From the NCBI RefSeq assembly GCF_018141445.1, contig NZ_CP058649.1:2623001-2687000 (forward strand): a stretch of DNA of 64,000 nt, in the 5' to 3' direction. Positions within the stretch are counted from its first letter, which is position 1. Each line of letters starts with the position of its first letter. This document shows positions 55,612 to 63,894 of the stretch, in pieces. Both the position numbers and the translations under genes were made by a program. Under the pieces are notes generated by a model. It made no database searches, was not told the origin of the DNA, and saw nothing but the letters and a program-made list of their open reading frames with translations. This stretch comes from Vallitalea pronyensis. Lineage in GTDB: Bacteria; Bacillota; Clostridia; Lachnospirales; Vallitaleaceae.

Positions 55612-56022
55612 ATGAAGATGCTTCTTAATGTGAATAATGGCGTTAATATTGCGCGATATATGGTAAAAGACGGTTTATCAACTAATTCCATTATCCGTGT
55701 TGATCTAGGATTGGTCGGACAAGATGGTAATGAAAGTTTTTTTGCTAACATGTATACGGTACAACATATGTTTAGAGAACTTGTGGGAAGATTTTGGGAC
55801 GAGCGTACATTAGCTTACTGGCGTTCCAATCCAAAGAACCCTCCCATGCCTGTAGCAAAAACTCGCTTTAATCCAACGTTGCAAAATGTAGCAAAAGCTA
55901 TTTTCTTAAGGATGAAGCCATTTATAGATGCTCGTTTTGCAGATGCTGATTTGGCTTATGTGATGGTATTTACACCTATGGGGAAAGCTAAATATTATGA
56001 TGAAGAGTTATTATTTGACTAA
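55612..56022 (+). CDS. Hypothetical protein
   Basis: 136 residues. Start at ATG 55612 because GGGAGG lies at 55597-55602, nine bases away; the frame also runs back to ATG 55483 with only a weak AGAGG. Soluble, rich in Arg/Asn/Phe ('NIARYMVKDGLSTNSIIRVDLGLVGQDGNESFF', 'RFWDERTLAYWRSNPKNPPMPVAKTRFNPTLQ'). I do not recognise a family. Same strand as, and 150 nt after, the DUF2179 gene, followed by the leader of the ECF operon. Confidence 0.5.
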   Translation: MKMLLNVNNGVNIARYMVKDGLSTNSIIRVDLGLVGQDGNESFFANMYTVQHMFRELVGRFWDERTLAYWRSNPKNPPMPVAKTRFNPTLQNVAKAIFLRMKPFIDARFADADLAYVMVFTPMGKAKYYDEELLFD

Positions 56023-56084
56023 GCGTCTACCACTACCCACAGTTTAAGAGAGAAAATTAAGAAAATAATCTAGAATGGATGACA

Positions 56085-56114
56085 TTGACATAAGTTTCGG
56101 ATATAGATTATAAT
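56085..56114 (+). promoter_or_regulatory. Sigma-A promoter of the ECF transporter operon
   Basis: Consensus TTGACA (56085-56090), 18-bp spacer, perfect TATAAT (56109-56114). It starts the transcript just ahead of the riboswitch-like leader. Confidence 0.88.
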
Positions 56115-56129
56115 AAACACATAAGAAGA

Positions 56130-56212
56130 GACGAACTCCGAACTTGTTTTCCTAAGGGCAACTAAGGGAAATTAGTCGTCGAAGACAAGGCTAATGACAT
56201 AGCCTTTTCTTC
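56130..56212 (+). ncRNA. Riboswitch-like leader with possible pseudoknot and terminator
   Basis: Helix A: CTTGTTTTC (56143-56151) with GAAGACAAG (56181-56189), nine pairs with one wobble, topped by CTAA/TTAG (56152-56155 with 56172-56175) and a purine-rich loop. The five bases TCGTC (56176-56180), bulged from this helix, are complementary to GACGA (56130-56134) before it, which would make a pseudoknot. The 3' arm overlaps the terminator AAGGCTA/TAGCCTT (56187-56193 with 56200-56206, then TTCTTC), so helix A and the terminator exclude each other. I cannot match it to a known class (it lacks TPP, cobalamin, preQ1 or T-box marks). Confidence 0.6.
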
Positions 56213-56263
56213 ATAGGGTGTATTTGGAAACGAGTATGCCTCCCGGTGTGGAAAGGAGGGAAG

Positions 56264-56815
56264 ATGAAAAAATTTCTAAGGCGATTTCATATCTTCGAAT
56301 TAATGCTTATTGCTATGATGGCTGCTCTGGGTATTGCTGTTAAACCTTATATCAAAGTAGTGGTTCAGATTGTGGCAGGTCCATTGTTTATTCCTGGAGG
56401 AGCATTGGCAGGTGGTCTATATCTTATATGGATAGTGATTGGAGCAGGTCTTATTAAGAAGCCTGGTACGGCTACCCTCATAGCGCTAACCCAAGGTATC
56501 ATGGTCATGATAACGGGTATATATGGTTCTCATGGTGTCATGAGTATTGTTACATATACCATGCCAGGGCTTATGATGGATCTTCTCTTTGGCATCACGA
56601 AAAGCCAGGGTACCAGTGCATGGGCATGTTTTTTAGGGGGAATTGTAGCTAACCTTACGGGTACATTTTTATCCAACTTACTATTTTTTAATTTACCTTT
56701 AATTCCTCTTATATTGACCCTTAGTACAGCTACTTTATCAGGAGGGTTAGGCGGTATTTTAGCTTACCAAGTTATTAAAAGCATTAAAAAGTTAGGAAAC
56801 ATACAAAATGCATAA
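56264..56815 (+). CDS. ECF transporter S component (substrate-binding, YkoE-like)
   Basis: 183 residues, five to six membrane helices ('IFELMLIAMMAALGIAVKPYIKV', 'GPLFIPGGALAGGLYLIWIVIGAGLI', 'IALTQGIMVMITGIYG', 'FLGGIVANLTGTFLSNLLF', 'LSTATLSGGLGGILAYQVI'). The 'KKPGTATLIALTQG' stretch resembles the KPGaA motif of YkoE-type S components, which take up thiamine precursors, but the leader is not a TPP riboswitch so the ligand may be another vitamin or metal. ATG 56264 is 4-5 nt after AGGAGG; the longer GTG start would read through that site. First gene of the operon. Confidence 0.75.
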   Translation: MKKFLRRFHIFELMLIAMMAALGIAVKPYIKVVVQIVAGPLFIPGGALAGGLYLIWIVIGAGLIKKPGTATLIALTQGIMVMITGIYGSHGVMSIVTYTMPGLMMDLLFGITKSQGTSAWACFLGGIVANLTGTFLSNLLFFNLPLIPLILTLSTATLSGGLGGILAYQVIKSIKKLGNIQNA

Positions 56816-56891
56816 AATATAAGATATTCTACATAAACAAGGGTGTTGGACTAGTTTCATGGTTTCCATCAAACATATAAGGAGGAAAAAA

Positions 56892-57008
56892 ATGAAAAAA
56901 TACATACTCATAATGATGGGTGCACTGATTTTAATCGTTGGTATTATCATGGTTTTAGATTGGAAGAGATGGTCAGAAGGACCGATAAAATATGCGAAAA
57001 GCTGTTGA
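56892..57008 (+). CDS. 38-residue single-span membrane protein in the ECF operon
   Basis: Starts MKKYILIMMGALILIV and continues with GIIMVLDWKRWSEG. One transmembrane helix (residues 4-22) and a short basic-aromatic tail. Strong GGAGG 7 nt upstream; the stop overlaps the next ATPase start by 17 nt, so it is part of the operon. Small extra subunits are known in some ECF and cobalt systems (CbiN), but it has no clear similarity to one. Too short for most gene-finders. Confidence 0.7.
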   Translation: MKKYILIMMGALILIVGIIMVLDWKRWSEGPIKYAKSC

Positions 57009-57678
57009 AATCGATAACCTGAATTATCGGTATAAAGGTCAGGAAAAAGATACATTGCATCATATAAACTTTCATTTGAATCAAGGTGAAATTGTGGGTA
57101 TAAGGGGGCCTAGTGGTGGCGGTAAAAGCACACTGTGCTATGTAATGAAGGGCATTATACCCTACATGATAGGCGGAAACATGACAGGTTCAGTGAACAT
57201 TCTTGAACAATCAATGGCTGATAGGACCCCACAAGAAAGAGTAGCCCTTATCGGTATGGTTTTTCAAGAGCCCCATAGTCAATTATTTTCTTCAACGGTT
57301 GAGGATGAGTTAGCCTTTCCACTGGAGAACTTGTGTGTGCCCCAAAGGGAAATGAAAAAACGTGTCAATGAGGTTCTTGGTGAATTAGGATTGGAAAAGT
57401 ATCGAATGCAACATCCCAGTTACTTATCTGGAGGTGAGCAGCAATTGGTGGCACTTGGATCCGTACTTGTACTGGAACCTGCCATACTCCTATTAGATGA
57501 AGCAATGGCACATATTGACCATGCTAGTAAAATGCGATTGAATGAGATTCTAAGAAAACGAAGTGATAAAGGCATGTCCATGATGATGGTTGACCACCAA
57601 GAAGAGAACTTGGCTATAACAGATAGAGTGATGCACCTCATTGATGGGACATTATATGACAAGGAGATTCGTACGTGA
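56992..57678 (+). CDS. ECF transporter ATP-binding protein, first (EcfA-like)
   Basis: 228 residues. Walker A GPSGGGKST (residues ~38-46), 'GMVFQEPHSQLFSSTVEDELAFPLENL' (Q-loop with the ECF-type QLF), signature 'LSGGEQQLVALGSVL' and Walker B 'ILLLDEAMAHID'. 'AMAHID' replaces the usual 'PTSALD'. Works as a heterodimer with the second ATPase. GTG of the next gene overlaps its TGA by 4 nt; AGAAGG lies 10 nt before its ATG. Confidence 0.9.
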   Translation: MRKAVEIDNLNYRYKGQEKDTLHHINFHLNQGEIVGIRGPSGGGKSTLCYVMKGIIPYMIGGNMTGSVNILEQSMADRTPQERVALIGMVFQEPHSQLFSSTVEDELAFPLENLCVPQREMKKRVNEVLGELGLEKYRMQHPSYLSGGEQQLVALGSVLVLEPAILLLDEAMAHIDHASKMRLNEILRKRSDKGMSMMMVDHQEENLAITDRVMHLIDGTLYDKEIRT

Positions 57679-58346
57679 ATGATATAAGAGCAGACCGTAT
57701 TCTATACAGCTATACCCATAATAAGCCCGTCATAAAACATGTGTCAATAAACATTAGGTCGAAAGGTATAACAGCTCTTGTAGGAGATAATGGTTCTGGT
57801 AAAACCACCTTAGGTAAGTTATTAGCAGGCATTTTAAAACCAGATAGTGGACAAGTATGGATTGATGGGTTAGCTAGTCAAAACATGACGCTAAGTGATG
57901 TGGGACAACGCATCGGCTACCTCTTTCAAAATCCTAGGAAACATATAGTAGCTACTAGTGTTCGAGAACAGCTGCTAGTGGCACATGAATTACTAGAAAA
58001 AGACCCAAAGGAAGGTGAAGCAAATGCACAAGCCTTACTTCATCTTTTTCAACTTGAACATAAAGCACAAGCTTCACCCTATACCTTAAGCCATGGGGAA
58101 CTAAAACGTTTAGCACTTGCTAGTATCTTATTCAGTAAGCCTGATTTCCTCATATTAGATGAGCCAACAGCAGGTTTGGATCATACAAGAATGATTCAAT
58201 TATCCAATTACTTAATGAAAGTGCATCAAAAGGGTATCGGCATGGTCTTGATTAGCCACAATTGGGCATTTGTTAAGAAACATGCAGATCGAATTGTTAC
58301 CTTAGAAGAAGGGAAGATTGTTCATGATACACAATCAGAGAATTGA
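57675..58346 (+). CDS. ECF transporter ATP-binding protein, second (EcfA'-like)
   Basis: 223 residues. Walker A GDNGSGKTT, Q-loop 'GYLFQNPRKHIVATSVREQL', signature 'LSHGELKRLALASIL' (SHGE, a common ECF form) and Walker B 'FLILDEPTAGLD', then switch His 'LISHNW'. GTG start with AAGGAG at 57661-57666, 8 nt away. The Walker B Glu is present here, as also in the first ATPase. Its 3' end overlaps the EcfT gene by 23 nt. Confidence 0.92.
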   Translation: MNDIRADRILYSYTHNKPVIKHVSINIRSKGITALVGDNGSGKTTLGKLLAGILKPDSGQVWIDGLASQNMTLSDVGQRIGYLFQNPRKHIVATSVREQLLVAHELLEKDPKEGEANAQALLHLFQLEHKAQASPYTLSHGELKRLALASILFSKPDFLILDEPTAGLDHTRMIQLSNYLMKVHQKGIGMVLISHNWAFVKKHADRIVTLEEGKIVHDTQSEN

Positions 58347-59061
58347 CCCAAGAACGAAGCTGTGGATGGTAACCTGTTTATCCACGTTAGCAGTGGTCAT
58401 CAAGGATCTTCCATTGTTAATAGGTATCAGTATCATCACATTTTCTGTTAGTTTATGGCTGAAAAGCCCCTTATGGCTTGTTATGAAGCGATTAAAATCT
58501 TTAATTTTTTTATTTGCAACCATGGTGTTCCTACAAAGTATATTTTCCCATGAAGGTAATGGGCTTATTCGCATAGGAAGTCTCATGTTATTGACAGATA
58601 TAGGCTTAATAAAAGGGATAATGGTTATGTTAAGAATGTTCATGATGATTATGTGTGGGACGATTCTTATGACCTCCTCTGTAAGAGTTCTTATACAAGG
58701 ATTAATTCAACTAAGGATACCTTATGAGTTAGCTTTTATGGTCATGATTGGTTTAAAATGGATACCTTTATTAAGCCAGGAAATTCGGGATGTGCTAACG
58801 GCAATAGAACTTAGGGGAATTGCCATTAAACAATTGCCTATACGCAAAAAAATAAAGCTCTACCACTATATGATAACGCCTGTACTAACAGGAACCATTG
58901 TACAAGCCAAGAAAATGGCTATTGCTATGACGTGCAAAGGTCTAAGGGTTTGTGAAAATCGTACCAGTTATTTTGTATTAAGGTTGAAGAGGTTGGATTA
59001 TGTGATCGTGGGTCTAAGCACATGTGTGTTCATCATCTTTCTAAGTCTGTACGATGGTTGA
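58324..59061 (+). CDS. ecfT: ECF transporter transmembrane component EcfT
   Basis: 245 residues. Four or five membrane helices and the two coupling-helix motifs that grip the ATPases: 'AIELRGI' (residues ~160) and 'MTCKGLRV' (~198), the Ala-Arg-Gly motifs in slightly changed form. Binds the two ATPases and the S component to drive substrate uptake. Start at ATG 58324 (AAGGGAAG upstream); the frame also extends six bases back to TTG. It overlaps the second ATPase gene, confirming operon structure S-small-A-A'-T. Confidence 0.85.
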   Translation: MIHNQRIDPRTKLWMVTCLSTLAVVIKDLPLLIGISIITFSVSLWLKSPLWLVMKRLKSLIFLFATMVFLQSIFSHEGNGLIRIGSLMLLTDIGLIKGIMVMLRMFMMIMCGTILMTSSVRVLIQGLIQLRIPYELAFMVMIGLKWIPLLSQEIRDVLTAIELRGIAIKQLPIRKKIKLYHYMITPVLTGTIVQAKKMAIAMTCKGLRVCENRTSYFVLRLKRLDYVIVGLSTCVFIIFLSLYDG

Positions 59062-59110
59062 TTGGCAATGTAGTCATGAGTAGGTAAGCATATAAAGTGA
59101 GTGATACCCA

Positions 59111-59824
59111 GTGGAAGATAGGAAGTTAAAAACATTTATAAGTCGAAAAAATCAAGTGTCTTTAGTAAAGAATATCAAGGATAACACCTTATACGTAGAA
59201 AAAATAATGAAGGTTAATACGCGTAATTTTGAAAAAGAAGTGTATTACCTTCACTTGTTGTATAATCATGGGTTAGCTGTACCTCAGGTAATTGACTATA
59301 GGGATAAACGTATACGTATGACATATATTGGTCCAACCACCTTGTTGGACTGTTTGACCCAATGGGAAATTGAGGAGAGAAGCCCCTTTGATGACAAGAG
59401 GGTTTCAGCTACTTTTATTCAACTGATGCAATGGCTGGAATCTTTTTATGAGCTTACCCATAAAGCAACAGGTAAACATATGCGTTTAGGTGATAGTCAT
59501 TTTAGAAATTTCTTAGTACAAGATGGTAAAATCTTTGGCATTGATTTTGAAGAATGCTGTCAAGGAACAAGAGAAATGGATGGTGGGCGTTTATGTGCCT
59601 ATCTTCTCACATACGATCCTTTATTTACCAAGTGGAAAGTCGCATGTACACAGCTTCTTATAGACTTAATGGTGAATCAATGTGATTATGGTCTTCAACC
59701 GCTTATGACCCATATGGAACAAGAGCTTATAGAAATCAATCAACGACGTTGGGGCGGTGAGAAGAAACGGCTTATAAAAAAAATGATGACAGATATAGCA
59801 CAAAAAAATAAGACAAAAGGATGA
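59111..59824 (+). CDS. Protein-kinase-fold protein (RIO/WaaP/aminoglycoside-phosphotransferase-like)
   Basis: 237 residues. The catalytic loop is 'RLGDSHFRNFLV' (probable base D128, metal-binding N133) and the metal loop 'GIDFEECC' (D145, DFE in place of DFG); the Lys region near residue 31 ('EKIMKV') and E42 complete the set. The closest shape I know is the small kinases related to Kdo/WaaP or RIO kinases, or bud32-like proteins. Substrate unknown. GTG start at 59111 with a weak site; ATG of the next gene is 4 nt after its stop, so it is translated with the subtilase. Confidence 0.7.
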   Translation: MEDRKLKTFISRKNQVSLVKNIKDNTLYVEKIMKVNTRNFEKEVYYLHLLYNHGLAVPQVIDYRDKRIRMTYIGPTTLLDCLTQWEIEERSPFDDKRVSATFIQLMQWLESFYELTHKATGKHMRLGDSHFRNFLVQDGKIFGIDFEECCQGTREMDGGRLCAYLLTYDPLFTKWKVACTQLLIDLMVNQCDYGLQPLMTHMEQELIEINQRRWGGEKKRLIKKMMTDIAQKNKTKG

Positions 59825-59828
59825 TGGG

Positions 59829-62800
59829 ATGCGTAAAATTAAAGGAATAATTGGGTTATGCAGTTTACTTATAATCTTGCATGTAACAGCTTATGGTACG
59901 GATCATAAAGGGCATGATTTTATAGAAGCATTAGAAAAGGCTTCTGTTGAACGGGTTCTGGTATGGCCTAAGGGTCATGTGAATGAAGGGGAAGAAGTTA
60001 TCAGTATTGCTCTTGACAATATTGCTTGGGCAACGGTGGAAGGGGAAAACACCATACTTAAGTTAAAGGACCCCATTCAACATGAAGATACGGTGATATA
60101 CAAAGAACCCGATTACATAAGAAAAGCCACAACAACGCATGTGAATCAAGGTAACATTGGACATGCCGCTTATGAGCGAACAGGTGTTAATGCCTTAAAA
60201 GAGATGTTAAAAGATATGAAAGGGGAAATAACCATAGCGGTCATTGATAGTGGCATTGATTCTAGCATGCCACTATTTGATAATCGCTTAGTGGATGGTT
60301 ATGATTTTATAGAAAAGGATGATGATCCACAAGATGGTAATGGGCATGGAACCAGTGTTGCTGGTATTATAGCTAATGCAACAACGAAAAATATTAAAAT
60401 CATGCCACTTAGGACACTGGATGATGATGGAACAGGTCATGATTCAACCATTGCAAGAGCCATTCGTTATGCCATGGAACATGGCGCAGAGGTGATTAAC
60501 TTATCGTTGGTTGGGATGGGCTTTTCCAAACACTTAGATGATGCTATTAATGATGCTCTTGAACAGGATATAATCATCGTAGCCGGAGCAGGAAACGATT
60601 GTATAGATACTAAGCATGTATACCCTGCGGGAAAAGATGACATTATTGTGGTGAGTGCCGTTAATGAGAACGACAATGTCAGCCTGTTTTCAAATTATGG
60701 TGATACCATTGACATTGCAGCACCTGGTGAGCAAATAGATGCTTTATTAGATGGTTATCATGAAGACGGTACATCTTTTGCAGCACCTTATATCAGCGCT
60801 ATTGCTGGTATGATGCGATTGCAGAATCCTGAGGTAAATACCCCTGTCATGGAAGAATTACTGAGTGTTTACAGTGATGATGTGGGATTAGATCTGAAAG
60901 ACAAGGCTTATGGCCATGGCATTGTAAACGTGAACAATTTTTCCATGGACGAGTCTTTTGACATCATATCTCGGAAAAAAGTGTTCGAACCCTACACATC
61001 CGGTTACTTAAAAGTATATTCATCAACAGGTAATCGAAGGGTACATATTGCTATAGATGGCAGAGATGCCTATACCTACGCTATTAAAGATGAAGGTTAC
61101 TTTACCATTACATTTGACGTGGACCTTCCTGTTGGTAAGCATCAAGTAGATGTTTATTTGGAAGAAGCAGACCAACGAAAGAAGATGGATACCTATACCA
61201 TTGAAGTTTTAGATTATAACTTCGTATTTGAAGTGTATAATGAACGCCACGAATTATCAACAGACTATATCTTAAGATTAAGTGGCGGTATTGATAATGA
61301 AGACATTATTTATCTGGGTGACGATAAACAGCAAGGGTATTTTAAAAATGGGCGTTATTACATGACCTTAGATATGGCAAGCTTATTGGAAACATATGAT
61401 TATCTATTGGCTATATGTGAACCAGCTGATATGAACAATGACGGTCATAAAGTACCCATCTATTGCAAAAAACTCCTGACAACAGGTCAGAAATCCTTTA
61501 AACCCGTTGAGGTTCAAACCATACTTTATGAGGAAGCCAGTTACGCCAATATCTATATGTCTGTCAATGACGGGATTAAAAATCAGTACCAATGGGTTGG
61601 TTTCGATATTAGTCAAGGTCAACAAGAGTTATTGTTGGATTATGGTGAACATCGGGTTTTCATATCGGCTAATCATGGTAGTTATTTGTATACCCTACAA
61701 AATGACTATTACCTCATTTTAGATGAACATAACTTAAAGGAAGTTGTTGTGGATACATCCAATATTGCCAATAAACATCAGGAGTTACTGACCCACGTGG
61801 CTTACATGGACACCGTACCGGTTCCTTATGAATCCTATAATGCCTTTGATAAGTTAGAGAATATAACTCCTGTTTTATATAATTCTAATCGCTATCGGTT
61901 CTATGCAACATTAAACCATGGGTTGGATGGATTGAGTCTCTATAAAGACATTGATTTGATGAACCATGATGAAGCCAAGATCACCTTTGGCAACACGTTG
62001 ACCAATGCATTCGTCTTTCATTATTTTAATGAGAAGCGTCAAGTGCTTGTGAAAATTATGGATGACTATGATAATCGTTATATCATGGATAGTGAGAAGT
62101 TGAAACTGATTTTAGAAAATACCATAACAGGTAAAACCTATGAAGGCAATATCAGTTACAACGATACCTATCAAGGCATTGAACCATATGAAATGTATGA
62201 TTTTAGCTATGAACATATACCAGATGGGTATTATCGATTAAGGCTTGAGTTGGAAGGCGAGTTTATAATGCCCATGGCTTTTACCGATGCAGAAGTGATT
62301 GTTAAAGGTGGTACTTTTTATAAGAATGCCAGAAGAAGAGCACCCAGGCTAAAGCATGCACGGCATGTATTTTCCATTGAGCCCTATCATACATTTGAAC
62401 TTAATCTGACTGAGGTTTTCTCTAGTAAAGATGAATTGTTTTATACGGTGGACCAAGGCTACGTCATGGGGGATACCCTGTTTTTTGAAGGTAATGAGCG
62501 AGGTGTCTATACATTCAATGTAACGGCTCATAATTTTAAGGAGCAATCCACAACATTTACGTTTCAAGTCATCATTAATGACGATATCCGATTCAATGAT
62601 GGTTTAGAAGACGAAGACAGTAAGAATCCGGATAGGTCCCTATTGGAGTTGTTATTTAAAACCTATGATGAACCCAATGATACAGAAGAGCGTCAAGATA
62701 AAAAAATAAAAGAGCGCAAGATAAAAAGACGAAAAGAGGATAGGGTAAGGGATCAAGGTACAGTTGAAAAAAATATAGATGAAAAAAATACAGGTGAAAA

Positions 62801-62957
62801 AGATATGCGTCAACGTCATTTAGTGGATGATTTTCCAGATGATGAAACAGAATATCCTTTATACAGTATGTTGGTAATTGGTTTAAGTGCTATTATTATC
62901 ATTTGTCTGATACTTCTTATCATCGTATTTGCTCATAAAGCGAAAAAAGAAGAGTAA
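59829..62957 (+). CDS. Large membrane-anchored subtilisin-like serine protease
   Basis: 1042 residues. An N-terminal signal-like helix (~residues 5-22), a short pro-region, then the S8 domain with catalytic D140 ('AVIDSGID'), H173 ('GHGTSVAG'), oxyanion N257 ('AGAGND') and S316 ('GTSFAAP'). Residues ~400-900 hold repeated beta-rich segments without a named domain in my view. A Lys/Glu/Arg-rich linker (~940-1000) precedes a membrane helix (~1015-1035) and 'HKAKKEE' inside. It is exported and anchored at the cell surface. 4 nt after the kinase-like gene and in the ECF transcript, which is odd. Confidence 0.88.
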   Translation: MRKIKGIIGLCSLLIILHVTAYGTDHKGHDFIEALEKASVERVLVWPKGHVNEGEEVISIALDNIAWATVEGENTILKLKDPIQHEDTVIYKEPDYIRKATTTHVNQGNIGHAAYERTGVNALKEMLKDMKGEITIAVIDSGIDSSMPLFDNRLVDGYDFIEKDDDPQDGNGHGTSVAGIIANATTKNIKIMPLRTLDDDGTGHDSTIARAIRYAMEHGAEVINLSLVGMGFSKHLDDAINDALEQDIIIVAGAGNDCIDTKHVYPAGKDDIIVVSAVNENDNVSLFSNYGDTIDIAAPGEQIDALLDGYHEDGTSFAAPYISAIAGMMRLQNPEVNTPVMEELLSVYSDDVGLDLKDKAYGHGIVNVNNFSMDESFDIISRKKVFEPYTSGYLKVYSSTGNRRVHIAIDGRDAYTYAIKDEGYFTITFDVDLPVGKHQVDVYLEEADQRKKMDTYTIEVLDYNFVFEVYNERHELSTDYILRLSGGIDNEDIIYLGDDKQQGYFKNGRYYMTLDMASLLETYDYLLAICEPADMNNDGHKVPIYCKKLLTTGQKSFKPVEVQTILYEEASYANIYMSVNDGIKNQYQWVGFDISQGQQELLLDYGEHRVFISANHGSYLYTLQNDYYLILDEHNLKEVVVDTSNIANKHQELLTHVAYMDTVPVPYESYNAFDKLENITPVLYNSNRYRFYATLNHGLDGLSLYKDIDLMNHDEAKITFGNTLTNAFVFHYFNEKRQVLVKIMDDYDNRYIMDSEKLKLILENTITGKTYEGNISYNDTYQGIEPYEMYDFSYEHIPDGYYRLRLELEGEFIMPMAFTDAEVIVKGGTFYKNARRRAPRLKHARHVFSIEPYHTFELNLTEVFSSKDELFYTVDQGYVMGDTLFFEGNERGVYTFNVTAHNFKEQSTTFTFQVIINDDIRFNDGLEDEDSKNPDRSLLELLFKTYDEPNDTEERQDKKIKERKIKRRKEDRVRDQGTVEKNIDEKNTGEKDMRQRHLVDDFPDDETEYPLYSMLVIGLSAIIIICLILLIIVFAHKAKKEE

Positions 62958-62978
62958 AGGGTTTTAACGCCCTTTTCT
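62957..62978. terminator. Short bidirectional terminator at the ends of the subtilase and flavin-reductase genes
   Basis: AAAGGG and CCCTTT (about 62957-62975) with T-runs on both strands. It overlaps the stop codons of the two convergent genes. Confidence 0.6.
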
Positions 62979-63554
62979 CTTGGCTTTTACTTTCTTTTTT
63001 GCCACAGAAAAACCAAAAGAGCCTAGTTTATTGCCTAAACCAAAGTAGTTGCCATGGGAATAACAGATAGGAGCAGCTTGGTCCAGGTGAAATTTCCCTT
63101 GTGCATCCAAATAGTCATCATCCACATTGACAGCTACAACTTCTGCCATAAACATATCGTGAGAACCTAGGGGTTTTATCTCGGTTACTTTACATTCAAT
63201 GTTAACAGGACTTTCTGCTATAAGAGGTGCTTTAACGGCTACACCTTTCACAGGAGTTAGCTTCATGGCTTCAAATTTATGGATATCCCGTCCTGATTTG
63301 ACACCACAATAATCTGTAGCTTTTGCTAAACGTTCAGTAGTGAGGTTAATAACAAATTCGCCCGTTTCTTTGATGATTTTATATGAGTAGCGCTCAGGTC
63401 TTATGGAAAGGTAGGTCATGGGTGGATTGGTGCAAAGGGTACCTGTCCATGCAATGGTAATAATATTATAGTTTTCTGCCTCGGTACCGCAAGATACCAT
63501 AACGGCTGGCAGAGGATAGATCATATTCCCAGGTTTCCATTGTATTTTAGCCAT
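62964..63554 (-). CDS. Flavin reductase-family (flavoredoxin-type) protein
   Basis: 196 residues. FMN-binding split-barrel: 'MVSCGTEAENYNIITIAWTGTLCTNPPMTYLSIRPERYSYKIIKETGEFVINLTT' and 'ESPVNIECKVTEIKPLGSHDMFMAEVVAVNVDDDYLD' are the strands of this family. Probably transfers electrons from NAD(P)H or ferredoxin to flavin, in defence against oxygen or as part of an electron chain. ATG 63554 follows AAAGGAGT; the frame opens further upstream. Monocistronic, from the promoter near 63648. Confidence 0.9.
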   Translation of the reverse strand: MAKIQWKPGNMIYPLPAVMVSCGTEAENYNIITIAWTGTLCTNPPMTYLSIRPERYSYKIIKETGEFVINLTTERLAKATDYCGVKSGRDIHKFEAMKLTPVKGVAVKAPLIAESPVNIECKVTEIKPLGSHDMFMAEVVAVNVDDDYLDAQGKFHLDQAAPICYSHGNYFGLGNKLGSFGFSVAKKKVKAKRKGR

Positions 63555-63647
63555 ATGCTTACTCCTTTTCGTTAAAATAATTTGCATGAAGTGCATGCTC
63601 ATGGTTTGCAAATAAAAGGTCGATGTAATAGGTATACCGACATGGTT

Positions 63648-63675
63648 ATTATAGCATGGTATGACCCATCCTGAA
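63648..63675 (-). promoter_or_regulatory. Promoter of the flavin reductase gene
   Basis: Minus strand TTCAGG, 16 bp, perfect TATAAT (complement of 63648-63653). Confidence 0.55.
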
Positions 63676-63837
63676 AGCGTTATTATTGAAGATATTTTTT
63701 TTTATTGTAGAATAATTTTATGACAATAATATACGACTAATTACGATAATATTCTTTATTTATAGTGGTAATCACAAAATAAGCTTTATTATATTAAGAG
63801 ACTATTAAGACTTGTTACCTATTGTCATGAACAAATA

Positions 63838-63866
63838 TTGACAAGATTTGGTAAACAAGGTAGAAT
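63838..63866 (+). promoter_or_regulatory. Sigma-A promoter of the chemoreceptor-like gene
   Basis: Consensus TTGACA (63838-63843), 17-bp spacer, TAGAAT (63861-63866), 28 bp before the start codon. Confidence 0.8.
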
Positions 63867-63894
63867 GTTGGAAAGTAAGGAAGGGGGATGAAAG

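Noticed and set aside
56130..56230. TPP or cobalamin riboswitch before the ECF operon
   Set aside because: CTGAGA and the ACC-x-GAACCTGAT core of TPP, and the cobalamin box, are not present.
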